A stretch of 64,000 nt of DNA from Nitratireductor arenosus (GCF_009742725.1 NZ_WPHG01000002.1:62001-126000); one strand, 5' to 3'. Positions 22,679 through 31,475 are shown, counted from the stretch's first letter. A program made the numbers and translations. Notes: generated by a model not told the origin, from the letters alone.

Positions 22679-25477
22679 TTGGAACGCAATCTGCTCAAAT
22701 TCATCTGGCAGAATTCACGACTCAAGCAGGTCTGGCTCCTGGTTGTCATCGTCGCCTCGATGCCGCTTTATTTCCTGACGCTGGAACTGCCCAAGCAGAT
22801 CGTCAACGGGCCGATCCAGGGCGAGGGATTTTCGGCCGCTGGCGCCGAGCAGCCGTTCCTTCGCCTGCCGTTGCCGTTCGCCGAACAGGTTTTCGGCCGC
22901 GAGATCGTGCTGTTCGAGGGCTTTTCCTTCGACCGGCTGACGATGCTTTTCGCGCTCGGCCTGCTTTTTCTGGCCGCTGTCGTGGCCAACGGCGCCTTCA
23001 AACTCTACGTCAACACCTACAAGGGCAAGCTCGGTGAAACGCTGCTCAGGCAGTTGCGCTATACGCTGCTCGACCGTGTGCTGCGCTACCGGGTGGTGCG
23101 GTTTCGCAATCTCAAGGGAGCGGAGGCGGCCTCCGTCATCAAGGACGAGGTCGAGCCGCTGGGCGAATTCGTCGGCGACGCCTTCTCGCTGCCGTTGTTT
23201 CTGGGCGGGCAGGCGATCACCGGCCTGTTGTTCCTGTTCCTGCAGAATTTCTATTTCGGCGCGCTGACCATCGCGATCGTCGGCTTCCAGGTCTGGATCA
23301 TTCCGCGCCTGCGCCGCAGGCTGATCCAGCTCGGCCGGCAAAGACAGCTGCAGGCGCGGCGGCTGTCGGGCCAGGTGGCCGAGACGGTGGAGATGGCGCC
23401 CGACATTCATGTCAACGACATCTCCAACTACACCAGGGCACGCCATTACGGGCTTCTGACCACGATCCTCGATATCCGCTTCGAACTCTATCAGCGCAAA
23501 TTCGCGGTCAAATACATCAACAATCTGCTGATGCAGTTCCTGTCGTTCCTGTTCTACGTGCTCGGCGGTTATTTCGTCATCACCGGGCGGCTCGACATCG
23601 GCCAGCTCGTGGCGGTGATCGCCGCCTACAAGGATCTTCCCGGGCCGATCAAGGGGCTGATCGATTACGATCAGATCCGGTTGATCAACGAGGCCCGTTA
23701 TGAGCAGACCATCGACAGTTTTCGCGATGACGGGCTGTTGCCGGCCGAGATCCAGCAAATGCCGGGGGAGGCGGTGCCGCGCCTGCGGGACGGGTTCCGC
23801 GCCGAGCGCGCCAAGCTGGAAGACGAAACCGGCCGCGTGGTGCTGGAAAACCTCCATGCCGGCATTGCGCCGGGCGAGCGCGTGGCGATCGCGACCGGCG
23901 GTAACGATGCCGCGCGGATCGCGGCCGGCGCCTTCTGCGCGGCACTGGCGCGGCTGACCTCGCCGGTCTCCGGCACGATCACGCTTGACGGCAAGCCGCT
24001 CGACGATTTGCCGGAAAGCCTGACCGGACGGCGCGTGGCCTATGTCGATGCCGGCACGTTTTTCCCCTCCGGCACGATCCGCGACAATCTGACCATGGTT
24101 TTGAAGAACCAGCCGGCGGGTTTCGAGAAGAAGATGACGCCGCCGACCCCGCCCAAGGGCAGCGGCGGTCTCCTGCACGATGCGCCGCCGGCCGAGACAC
24201 TGGACTGGATCGACCTGAAAGCGCTGGGGCTTGCCGACCGGCGCGCCTTCGACCGGCACGTGGCGGCGGTGCTCGACCTGGCCGGCCTGTCTCGCCAGAT
24301 CCAGGATCTGGGCCTGCGCGGCACGGTCGACCCCGAACACAATCCTGCCTTTTGCGACAAGATCGTCGAAGTACGGCGCGAGTTCCGCGACAACGCCGCC
24401 GGTTTCGGCGTCGCCGGCATCGTCGAGCCGTTCGATCCGGAGCGCTACAACGCCCAGGCCGCGATCGGAGAGAATCTGTTGTTCGGCACGGCGCGCGCGC
24501 CCGGTTGGGAGCTGGACGCGCTGGCCACCAATCCGGTGCTTTTGGCGATCCTCGACCGGCACGGGCTGCGCGAGCGCTTCCTGGAGATGGGCCGGCGCAT
24601 CGCCGAGGCGCGCATCGAGCTGTTCGGCGACCTGGGCCCCGACAGCAAGATCTTCGAGACGGTCGCCGATGTCAGCTACGAGGAAGTGGCGCGGCTGAAG
24701 GAGATGATGGCCAGGCTGCGCATGGGCCGTCAGGCCAAAGAGCAGCCGGCGCCACGACGCTCGAAGGTGGGAGCCAAGGCGCTATCGGACCGCGAGGAAC
24801 TGTTGCGCATTACCTTCAACTATTGCGAGGCGCGCAGCCGGTTCGGCGTGCTCGACGCCGAAACCGAAAGCGACATTCTGGCCGCGCGGGCCAATGTGCG
24901 CGAGGCCGTGTCGGAGTTGGAGGGCGCACCGGTGTTCTTCCACGATCCGGACCTCTACAATCCGACGGCTACCGTGCTTGACAACATCCTGCTCGGACGT
25001 GTCAGCTCCAGCGTGGTCGACGGTCGCGAGAAGGTGCTGGCGGCGGTGCAGGAACTGATCGCGCGGACCGGGCTTTCGGACGGCCTGCTCGATGCCGGGC
25101 TCGATTTCGAGATGGGCAATGGCGGGCGACGATTGTCTGAAACGCAGCGACAGAAGTTGCACCTGGCGCGGGCGCTGATCAAAAAACCTGATATCATAGT
25201 GTTCAACGAGGTGCTTGGCGCGCTTGACGCGGCCAGCCGGCAGGCAACCATGCGGCAGCTTCTCGATCTCCCGCTTCTGGAGGACGAAAACTGGAAGCCG
25301 GGCATGCTGGCGGTTCTTCTCGACGACGAGCTTGCCGGCCGGTTCGACCGCGTTCTGGTCTATCGCAACGGCACGCTGGTGGAAGAAGAACCGGACGAGA
25401 TCGCGAAGCGCACGGGCGATGACGCCGGCGAGGCGGCAGACAAGGAAGAGGCGGATGACGATGCGCACGCTGAATGA
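22679..25477 (+). CDS. Degenerate ABC-exporter-like membrane protein with expanded nucleotide-binding region
   Basis: A 932-residue protein, starting at TTG 22679 or possibly later. The first 330 residues form an ABC-exporter-type membrane domain with about five or six hydrophobic segments (near 15-35, 88-108, 172-203, 283-303). From about 385 a nucleotide-binding-like domain starts (VVLENLHAGIAPGERVAI), but the Walker A lysine is missing (ATGGNDAARI at 405-414). The signature is LSETQ at 819-823, Walker B reads DIIVFNEV (838-845, Asp to Asn) and the H-loop His is absent (LLDDEL). Walker A and signature are about 410 residues apart instead of the usual 110-120. The insertion carries three post-Q-loop-like motifs (465-471, 594-603, 764-773). 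It is probably not a normal ATP-driven exporter. Its gene overlaps the downstream cyclic-nucleotide-binding gene by 23 bases. Confidence 0.85.
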   Translation: MERNLLKFIWQNSRLKQVWLLVVIVASMPLYFLTLELPKQIVNGPIQGEGFSAAGAEQPFLRLPLPFAEQVFGREIVLFEGFSFDRLTMLFALGLLFLAAVVANGAFKLYVNTYKGKLGETLLRQLRYTLLDRVLRYRVVRFRNLKGAEAASVIKDEVEPLGEFVGDAFSLPLFLGGQAITGLLFLFLQNFYFGALTIAIVGFQVWIIPRLRRRLIQLGRQRQLQARRLSGQVAETVEMAPDIHVNDISNYTRARHYGLLTTILDIRFELYQRKFAVKYINNLLMQFLSFLFYVLGGYFVITGRLDIGQLVAVIAAYKDLPGPIKGLIDYDQIRLINEARYEQTIDSFRDDGLLPAEIQQMPGEAVPRLRDGFRAERAKLEDETGRVVLENLHAGIAPGERVAIATGGNDAARIAAGAFCAALARLTSPVSGTITLDGKPLDDLPESLTGRRVAYVDAGTFFPSGTIRDNLTMVLKNQPAGFEKKMTPPTPPKGSGGLLHDAPPAETLDWIDLKALGLADRRAFDRHVAAVLDLAGLSRQIQDLGLRGTVDPEHNPAFCDKIVEVRREFRDNAAGFGVAGIVEPFDPERYNAQAAIGENLLFGTARAPGWELDALATNPVLLAILDRHGLRERFLEMGRRIAEARIELFGDLGPDSKIFETVADVSYEEVARLKEMMARLRMGRQAKEQPAPRRSKVGAKALSDREELLRITFNYCEARSRFGVLDAETESDILAARANVREAVSELEGAPVFFHDPDLYNPTATVLDNILLGRVSSSVVDGREKVLAAVQELIARTGLSDGLLDAGLDFEMGNGGRRLSETQRQKLHLARALIKKPDIIVFNEVLGALDAASRQATMRQLLDLPLLEDENWKPGMLAVLLDDELAGRFDRVLVYRNGTLVEEEPDEIAKRTGDDAGEAADKEEADDDAHAE

Positions 25478-25919
25478 CGAGGTCGAGGTCTTGCGGCGGA
25501 TCCCGCTGTTCGCCTCGATCGAACCGTCGAAGCTGAAGCTGATCGCCTATGCCGCCGACAGGGTGGAACTGGACGATGGCGAATTCCTGTTCCGGCAGGG
25601 GGACGCCGGCGACAGCGCGTTCATCCTGGTCAGCGGAGTGGCCGACATCGTGTCGGAGACCGAGGGCGCGCAGGTGGTCGTGGCGCAGTTGCGCAACCAC
25701 GCGCTGGTGGGCGAGATGTCGGTGTTTTGCGACGTGCCGCGTTCGGCCACGGTGCGCGCCAACGGCAAGCTGATCGCGCTCAAGATCGGCAAGGACTATT
25801 TTCTCGAACTGATCAAGGAGTTCCCGGAACTCGCCGGCCGCATCATCCGCGAGCTCGCCTTCCGGCTGGCCAAGACCACCGCCGATCTTGCGGCAAGCGA
25901 GCGCGCCGTGCGCAAATAG
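25455..25919 (+). CDS. Cyclic-nucleotide-binding domain protein
   Basis: A 154-residue stand-alone cNMP-binding domain of the CRP/FNR type. It opens EVLRRIPLFASIEPSKLKLIA, then has FLFRQGDAGDSAFILVSG (about 45-62) and a phosphate-binding-cassette-like GEMSVFCDVPRSATVRA (about 86-102). No DNA-binding helix-turn-helix follows; the C-terminus is one helix, so it is more likely a sensor or regulatory partner than a transcription factor. Two in-frame ATGs (25455, 25461) lie inside the end of the ABC-like gene, suggesting translational coupling and joint function. Whether the PBC binds cAMP, cGMP or neither is not clear from sequence. Confidence 0.88.
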   Translation: MTMRTLNDEVEVLRRIPLFASIEPSKLKLIAYAADRVELDDGEFLFRQGDAGDSAFILVSGVADIVSETEGAQVVVAQLRNHALVGEMSVFCDVPRSATVRANGKLIALKIGKDYFLELIKEFPELAGRIIRELAFRLAKTTADLAASERAVRK

Positions 25920-25952
25920 GCCGGGCGCCTCAACCGCGCGAGGAGGCTTTTG

Positions 25953-26552
25953 TCATCCGGGCGCGGCCAGGCCGTCGACGAAGGCGGCAAGCACGTCCAT
26001 GAAGATATCGGGATCGGCGCCGGCCTCGACGGCGAGCGCGGCGCGGTCATAGGCCGACGACAGCAACAGCGTGACCGCGTCGAGCGGCATGCGGCGGATT
26101 GTACGCGCGGCCATCGCCGCGGCCAGGCCCTCGCGCAGGGAGCGCATGCCGCCGATCGCGGCGTCGATCGCGTCCATGTCCCCACGCCCGAGCACGGCCG
26201 GGCCGTCGAGGAGCAAGAGGCGGGTGCGTCCGGGCTCGCGCATGGCGTCCAAAAAAGCCCGGCCGCCGGCGACCAGGGCCTCGCGCACGGGCATGTCGCG
26301 CGGGGCGGCGGCCTCGATCTCGGCCGCGACCCGGCGTGATTCACTTTCCACCACGGCGCGAAACAGGGCCTGCTTGTCGGCGAAGTGATGGTAAAGCGCG
26401 CCGCGCGTGACGCCGGCGGCGGCGACGATTTCCGGCGTGCCGGTCTCCGCATACCCCTTGTCGACGAACAGCCGGCGCGCGGCCGCGACCAGTTGGGCGC
26501 GCGTGGCCTCGGAGCGTTCGCGGTTGGAGCGGCGTTTCGATTCATCTTGCAT
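25953..26552 (-). CDS. TetR-family repressor
   Basis: A 199-residue TetR-type regulator. The N-terminal helix-turn-helix (about 14-60) includes RRLFVDKGYAETGTPEIVAA and GVTRGALYHHFADKQALF. The C-terminal ligand domain is variable and gives no hint about the effector. It is divergent from a glyoxalase-fold gene (starts 72 bases apart), and the gap contains two copies of a near-palindromic 15-base site. This strongly suggests it represses that gene and itself. Confidence 0.92.
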   Translation of the reverse strand: MQDESKRRSNRERSEATRAQLVAAARRLFVDKGYAETGTPEIVAAAGVTRGALYHHFADKQALFRAVVESESRRVAAEIEAAAPRDMPVREALVAGGRAFLDAMREPGRTRLLLLDGPAVLGRGDMDAIDAAIGGMRSLREGLAAAMAARTIRRMPLDAVTLLLSSAYDRAALAVEAGADPDIFMDVLAAFVDGLAAPG

Positions 26553-26553
26553 G

Positions 26554-26597
26554 CATGCAGCCTGTATGTTAATTCAGAAATACATGCAGAATGTATG
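26554..26597. promoter_or_regulatory. Duplicated operator between TetR and glyoxalase-fold genes
   Basis: Two copies of CATGCAGNNTGTATG lie at 26554-26568 (NN = CC) and 26583-26597 (NN = AA), 29 bases apart centre to centre. Each is a near-palindrome. The first copy abuts the tetR start and the second lies 26 bases before the glyoxalase-gene ATG, so one repressor could cover both promoters. Confidence 0.65.
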
Positions 26598-26623
26598 TGG
26601 ATTGTCACCGAAAGGAAACCCCG

Positions 26624-27049
26624 ATGAAAACCACCTCCTATTATCCCGTGCTGATGACCGACGACGTGGCCGGCACCGCGGCCTTTTATGTCGAGCATTT
26701 CCGGTTCCAGGCGCTGTTCGACAGCGACTGGTACGTGCATCTCCAGTCCACCGAGGACAAACGTGTCAATCTCGGCATCGTCCAGGGCGACCACGAGACC
26801 GTGCCGCCCGAGGGGCGCGGCAAGACCTCGAACCTGCTGCTCAATTTCGAGGTTGCCGATCCGGACGCCGTCTACGAGCGGGCACAGGCAGCGGGCCTGA
26901 CAATCCTGCGCAGCCTGCGCGACGAGCCGTTCGGGCAGCGCCATTTCATCACCGTCGACCCCAACGGGGTGATGATCGACGTCATCAAGCCGATTGCGCC
27001 GAGCGCGGAGTTCGCCGTGCAATATCTGGGTGAGGGCGAGGCCGGTTGA
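26624..27049 (+). CDS. VOC-superfamily (glyoxalase/bleomycin-resistance fold) protein
   Basis: A 141-residue protein of the vicinal-oxygen-chelate fold. It opens [23 protein letters not shown], the usual first beta-alpha-beta unit, and ends with [20 protein letters not shown]. Candidate metal ligands (Glu/His) can be seen in HHF/GQRHF-type positions but are incomplete, so catalysis cannot be assumed. The ATG at 26624 has AAAGGA upstream; an earlier in-frame ATG at 26591 falls inside the operator and is less likely. The divergent TetR gene suggests inducible expression, perhaps for detoxification. Confidence 0.85.
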   Translation: MKTTSYYPVLMTDDVAGTAAFYVEHFRFQALFDSDWYVHLQSTEDKRVNLGIVQGDHETVPPEGRGKTSNLLLNFEVADPDAVYERAQAAGLTILRSLRDEPFGQRHFITVDPNGVMIDVIKPIAPSAEFAVQYLGEGEAG

Positions 27050-27146
27050 GCGGTCTCGCCGCCGGCGCGCGCCTGGTTGACGTCGGATCGGAGGGGCCCC
27101 ACCTATGCGGGGCCGGACGATGGCGCCGGCTCTGTGGAGGACAAAA

Positions 27147-27554
27147 ATGGCGCGGCGCGGATCATCGATCGGCTTTTTGGGACGGTTCGGCCGTTCGGGT
27201 GATCTGCGCCAGCTCGATGCTGCCTTGCGCACGGTCGACCTGCATCCGGCGCTGGTGCCGGAAGGCGTGAAACTGACCATCGTCAATCTGCTAAAGGATC
27301 ATTTTGATGTCGACGAGCCGCCCGCCCACGCTTACGCGCCGGCTGCCTGCCTGGTTGCCTATTGCGCGCTCGGGGCCGGGGCTTTCGCGGCGGCCAATGG
27401 CGAGCCGCCGGCGATTGCGGTCGAACGGCGGATCGAGGCCGCGACCGCGGCCGGCGCCGGCCACGACACCGACCTGATCCTGCTTTGCCTGCATGCCGGT
27501 CTGATCCAGCCGGCTGTGGTCGACCGGTTCGATCTGTCGGCCGAGGAGGGCTGA
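27147..27554 (+). CDS. Hypothetical protein
   Basis: A 135-residue protein I cannot assign to a family. The N-terminus is basic (MARRGSSIGFLGRFGRSG). The rest is mixed and helix-prone, with HPALVPEGVKLTIVNLLKDHF (about 33-52) and a Cys/Ala-rich middle (AACLVAYCALGAGAFAAANG). GGAGG lies seven bases before the ATG at 27147, and codon use is like the neighbours, so it is probably real. The next gene (FKBP) converges on it 12 bases after its stop. Confidence 0.65.
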   Translation: MARRGSSIGFLGRFGRSGDLRQLDAALRTVDLHPALVPEGVKLTIVNLLKDHFDVDEPPAHAYAPAACLVAYCALGAGAFAAANGEPPAIAVERRIEAATAAGAGHDTDLILLCLHAGLIQPAVVDRFDLSAEEG

Positions 27555-27566
27555 GACGGCGCGTCG

Positions 27567-28001
27567 TCAGGCGCCGACGATTTCCACCACTTCCACGTCG
27601 AAGACCAGATCCTGGCCGGCAAGCGGATGGTTGGCGTCGACGGTCACCGTGTCGTCGGTCAGTTCGACGACGGTGAGCCCGACCGGCTGGCCGTCCGGGG
27701 TGCTCGCCTGCAGCCGTGTGCCGACCGAAAGCTCGATCGTGTCGGGGATCTGGGTGCGCGGCAATGCCTGAACCTGGTTCTGGTCGCGCGGGCCGTAGGC
27801 TTCTTCGGCCGGAATGGTGACGGTGGATTTGTCGCCGACGCTCATGCCGGTGACGTGATTGTCGAGGCCCGGAATGATCTGGCCCGAACCGACCTCGAAT
27901 TCAAGCGGCTCGCGGCCGTCCGAAGAATCGAATTCCGTGCCGTCGGTGAGCTTGCCGGTATAGTGAATGCGAACGACATCGCCGCTCTTGACTTCGGCCA
28001 T
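27567..28001 (-). CDS. FKBP-type peptidyl-prolyl cis-trans isomerase, SlyD-like
   Basis: A 144-residue cytosolic FKBP that speeds proline isomerisation and may act as a chaperone. The FKBP core is visible: [18 protein letters not shown] at the N-terminus, [23 protein letters not shown] (about 36-58) and the end [13 protein letters not shown]. The insert between the halves ([22 protein letters not shown]) matches the insert-in-flap layout of SlyD-type proteins, but the metal-binding His-rich tail of E. coli SlyD is absent. The start at 28001 (MAEVKSGD) is chosen by family length. Confidence 0.93.
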   Translation of the reverse strand: MAEVKSGDVVRIHYTGKLTDGTEFDSSDGREPLEFEVGSGQIIPGLDNHVTGMSVGDKSTVTIPAEEAYGPRDQNQVQALPRTQIPDTIELSVGTRLQASTPDGQPVGLTVVELTDDTVTVDANHPLAGQDLVFDVEVVEIVGA

Positions 28002-28218
28002 TGATTTATCTCGATCTTGCTTGAGGAGATTTGCGGCGGCGAACCGATGTTTGCGGTCGCGCGGCCAGACGGGAGGCCGGCGTCGCGCGCCTAGCCTCAA
28101 TGGGCGTTACAGAACTTAGCGGCCCGGGCGCGAATGTAAACCGCGCGCTGCGCGCGCCGGCGATTTTACCGCGTGCGAACATCGGTTACAGTCCGGCCGC
28201 AATCATCAGGAGGTCTCC

Positions 28219-29085
28219 ATGTCGCTCAAGGGAAAAACCATCTTCGTCTCGGGCGGGTCACGCGGCATCGGGCTGGCGATCGCGCTCAAGGCGGCGCGCG
28301 ACGGCGCCAATGTGACGATCGCGGCCAAGACCGCCGAGCCGCATCCCAAGCTGGAGGGCACCATCCATACCGCCGCCCAGCAGATCGAGGCGGCCGGCGG
28401 CAAGGCGCTGCCTGTCCTGTGCGACATTCGCAACGAGGAGCAAGTGGCGGAAGCCGTCGAGGCGACGGCGCGCGCCTGCGGCGGCATCGACATCTGCATC
28501 AACAATGCCAGCGCGATCCAGCTCACCGGCACGCTCGAGACCGATATGAAGCGCTTCGACCTGATGCACCAGATCAACACGCGCGGCACCTATCTGGTCT
28601 CCAAACTATGCATTCCGCATCTGAAGAAGGCGGCAAACCCGCATATCCTTACTTTGTCGCCGCCGCTCGACATGCAGGCGAAATGGTTCAAGAACCACGT
28701 CGCCTACACGATGGCGAAATACGGCATGTCGATGTGCACGCTCGGCATGAGCGCGGAATTTGCCAAAGCCGGCATCGCGGTCAATTCGCTGTGGCCGCTG
28801 ACCGCGATCGACACGGCCGCCGTGCGCAATCTGCTCGGCGGTGAGGCGGTCGCCTCGATCAGCCGTACGCCCGAGATCATGGCGGACGCCGCCTACGCCA
28901 TCCTGAACCGGCCGGCGCGCGAGTGCACCGGCAATTTCTTCATCGACGAAATGGTGCTGCGCGAGGAGGGCGTGACCGATTTTTCCCAATACGCGCCCGG
29001 TGCGAAAGGCCCGCTGGCGGCCGACTTTTTCGTACCCGAAGCGGTGTTTGGAAAAACCGACACCAAGGTCACAGGGACGTTTTGA
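28219..29085 (+). CDS. Short-chain dehydrogenase/reductase, HSDL2-like
   Basis: A 288-residue NAD(P)-dependent oxidoreductase of the classical SDR fold. The nucleotide-binding motif SGGSRGIG is at 11-18, the NNAS motif at 95-98 and the catalytic YxxxK at Tyr163/Lys167 (AYTMAKYG). The SPP around 147 is where the active-site Ser is expected. Length and the motifs PHILTLSPPLDM and NSLWPLTAIDTAA resemble the hydroxysteroid-dehydrogenase-like 2 group, often linked to fatty-acid metabolism; the substrate is unknown. AGGAGG precedes the ATG. It stands alone. Confidence 0.92.
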   Translation: MSLKGKTIFVSGGSRGIGLAIALKAARDGANVTIAAKTAEPHPKLEGTIHTAAQQIEAAGGKALPVLCDIRNEEQVAEAVEATARACGGIDICINNASAIQLTGTLETDMKRFDLMHQINTRGTYLVSKLCIPHLKKAANPHILTLSPPLDMQAKWFKNHVAYTMAKYGMSMCTLGMSAEFAKAGIAVNSLWPLTAIDTAAVRNLLGGEAVASISRTPEIMADAAYAILNRPARECTGNFFIDEMVLREEGVTDFSQYAPGAKGPLAADFFVPEAVFGKTDTKVTGTF

Positions 29086-29212
29086 GGCGGCGACGGTTCG
29101 GGCGAACATGCGTTGCGGGCGCTGAACCGGCCCGCAATCGCCGTTTATGACAAACAGGCTGAATGACCGCGGTCCGCTGCTGTCCGCCACCGCGCCGGCG
29201 CCGACACAACTC

Positions 29213-31339
29213 TCATCCAAACATTAGCGCCCGCGCGATATCGGGCGCGAGCCGGGCCCGTTTCAGCGCCGTCTTCAGCGCCGCGCGCTCGTCGCGGGTC
29301 AGCGCGGCGATCTCGACCCGGTTCGAGACCGGCACGCCGGCCAGAAGATCGCGCGCCTGCTGCGCGAGCATCAGCCGCACGACAAGCCCGTGGGCGTCGA
29401 TCAGGCCGCGCAGATCGGTCTCGCCGCCGATCTTTTTCGCAATCAACGCCTCCAACCGCTCACGTGTGCCGCGCAGGCGCAGATCGTGGCGGATCGCCAG
29501 CGTGCGGGCCAGCGAGACGATCGGAAACAGCCCGTGCATCTTCAAGTCGATACGGCCTGCCACGGTGGCAAAACCGCCGAGCAGGGTGAACGGGTCTGGA
29601 CCGCCGAGCAGGCGTTCGCCGAGAAGCTTGGCGAAGCCGATATTTGCGCTCGCCAGTTGAAAGGCGTGGTCGAACAACGCGGTTGCCAACCGCGCCGCGC
29701 CATGCACCGGCACCATGTCGAAAAAAATATCGACATAAAGCAGGTCCTGCGGCCGCGAGCGCGCCACCCATTCGGCGACACGCTCGCGCCAGGCTGCCAC
29801 GGAGCCGCGCCAGGGCGGGTTTTTGGCCATCACGCCGCCGGTGCACAGCGGCACGCCGGCGGCATCGAGCAGCGGCGCGATCTTCTCACCGAGGGCCGAA
29901 AACCAAGCGTCCTCGAGCCCGTCGGGCGCACCATGCGCGAAGACGATCGCATTGTCCTGGTCGGGGGCGAGCAGGCTTTCGCCGCGCCCGGCCGAGCCGA
30001 GCACGATCAGCGCGTAGGGGCAGGGCGGGGCACCCCGGCCCTCGGCCAGCATCGCCGCCTCGGCGATCTGGGCCGCGCGGCGGGTAAGCGCGCGCAGTTC
30101 CTCGCTGACGATCGCCGCGATCAGCCGGGCGTCGATCTCCTCGCCGATCAAGGCCTGGGCAATGGCGGGCAGACCCGACCAGGCGGCCGCCATCGCCGCC
30201 GCACCCCCGGCGGCCTCGATCTCGTCGTCGAGCCCGATCGCCGCGCCGGCCCGCAGGCGCAGCAGGTCGCGCGCCGAGACGATGCCGGCAAGCCGCCCGT
30301 CCTCGTCGCGGACCGCCAGATGACGGATTTTTAGCCGGTCCATGCGCCCGATGGCGCGATAGGCGAAGGCGCTGGCGCGGACGCTGTGCAGCGGCCGGCT
30401 GGCGATCGCGCCGACCGGCATGGCGAAGGCAGCCGCGCCGCCGCTGGCGATTTTGCGCATCACGTCGCGCTCGGTGACGATGGCGTAGTCGTCAAGCGGG
30501 GCGCCGCCTACGCCTTCATCCGAGATGAACAGCGCGCCGATGCCGTTTTCCACCATCACCGCGATCGCTGTCTCAAGCGCCTGATCCGCGCGCATGACGA
30601 TCGGCGGCGCGCTCATCAGGGCCGAGACCCGGTGGCGGTAGGCGAACGGATCGACCGCGCCGAGCGCGCCGGGTCCGGCAAACCGTTCCGGCCGCGACAC
30701 CGGCTCGGCCCAGCCTGCGCGTTGGTGGCGCTCCAACTGGCCGGTGAGCGCCAGGCAGGCGCGTTCGGCCTCGGCCAGCGTCCTGACGCCGCGTTCGGCA
30801 AGCAGCGGTACGAGGCGGATGAAGATCGCGCCGGCCGCGCGCGCGTCGCCAAGGGCTGAATGACGCTCGGCGATCGGCACCTCGAGCCAGCCGGCGAGCA
30901 TGTCGAGCGATTGGTCGGGAAGCTGCGGCGCGACGAGCGTGGCCAGAAGCCGGACGCACAGCGTGCGCGGCCTTGTCCATGCGAGCCCGGTCCGGCCGGC
31001 CTCGGCCTCGATCACGGCGAGGTCGAAGCCGACCGCATAACCGATCACCACGCGACCGGCGGCGAAATCGTCGAAAGCCCGCAGCGCGGCGTCGGCGGGC
31101 GGCGCGCCGGCGACCATAATGTCGGTGATGCGGTGGATGGCGGTGGTTGCGGCCGGGATCGGTATTTTCGGGTCGACCAGGGTTTCGAAAGTCTCGCTGG
31201 CGGTGACGCGTCCGGCCGCGAGCGCGACGGCGCCGATCTGCACGATGCGGGCGCTGGCTGCATCCAGGCCTGTCGTTTCCGTATCGAGCGCGACCGCGTC
31301 GAGTGCGGCGAGCGGTGTCGCGCCGTTGGCCTTGCGCAT
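29213..31339 (-). CDS. DnaQ-like exonuclease - CBS pair - DUF294 nucleotidyltransferase fusion
   Basis: A 708-residue three-part protein. Residues 15-180 form a DEDD-type 3'-5' exonuclease domain (Exo I D19 and E21 in DTETTG, Exo II D106, Exo III H160 and D165). A CBS-domain pair (about 240-365) follows, which may bind adenine nucleotides. A DUF294-type nucleotidyltransferase domain comes next, with GSAGRGES at 448-455 and the acidic pair D460/D462, and then its usual C-terminal domain to the end. All catalytic acids needed for both enzyme parts appear present. GGAGGG sits five bases before the ATG at 31339; a GTG twelve bases upstream overlaps this site and is unlikely. Its biological role is not known. 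Confidence 0.9.
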   Translation of the reverse strand: MRKANGATPLAALDAVALDTETTGLDAASARIVQIGAVALAAGRVTASETFETLVDPKIPIPAATTAIHRITDIMVAGAPPADAALRAFDDFAAGRVVIGYAVGFDLAVIEAEAGRTGLAWTRPRTLCVRLLATLVAPQLPDQSLDMLAGWLEVPIAERHSALGDARAAGAIFIRLVPLLAERGVRTLAEAERACLALTGQLERHQRAGWAEPVSRPERFAGPGALGAVDPFAYRHRVSALMSAPPIVMRADQALETAIAVMVENGIGALFISDEGVGGAPLDDYAIVTERDVMRKIASGGAAAFAMPVGAIASRPLHSVRASAFAYRAIGRMDRLKIRHLAVRDEDGRLAGIVSARDLLRLRAGAAIGLDDEIEAAGGAAAMAAAWSGLPAIAQALIGEEIDARLIAAIVSEELRALTRRAAQIAEAAMLAEGRGAPPCPYALIVLGSAGRGESLLAPDQDNAIVFAHGAPDGLEDAWFSALGEKIAPLLDAAGVPLCTGGVMAKNPPWRGSVAAWRERVAEWVARSRPQDLLYVDIFFDMVPVHGAARLATALFDHAFQLASANIGFAKLLGERLLGGPDPFTLLGGFATVAGRIDLKMHGLFPIVSLARTLAIRHDLRLRGTRERLEALIAKKIGGETDLRGLIDAHGLVVRLMLAQQARDLLAGVPVSNRVEIAALTRDERAALKTALKRARLAPDIARALMFG

Positions 31340-31424
31340 GAAACCCTCCACGCGCTTCCTATCATGCGAGCGGCCGTGCCGTCATTGATCCGGATCAGGC
31401 GGGCGCGCGCGGGCCGGGCAAATG

Positions 31425-31451
31425 AAAAACCCGGCCGGAAATCCGGCCGGG
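31425..31451 (-). terminator. Intrinsic terminator of the OmpA-domain gene
   Basis: Reading leftward, the 9-base stem CCCGGCCGG / CCGGCCGGG (loop of four) is followed by five T. It lies 25 bases past the stop of the gene at 31476-33443. Confidence 0.8.
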
Positions 31452-31475
31452 CTTCTTTACGTCTTCGAGTGGCCG

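Noticed and set aside
22715-24562. A 615-codon open frame opposite the ABC-like gene
   Set aside because: The sense strand has membrane helices and ABC-like motifs in a continuous frame; the antisense translation has none.
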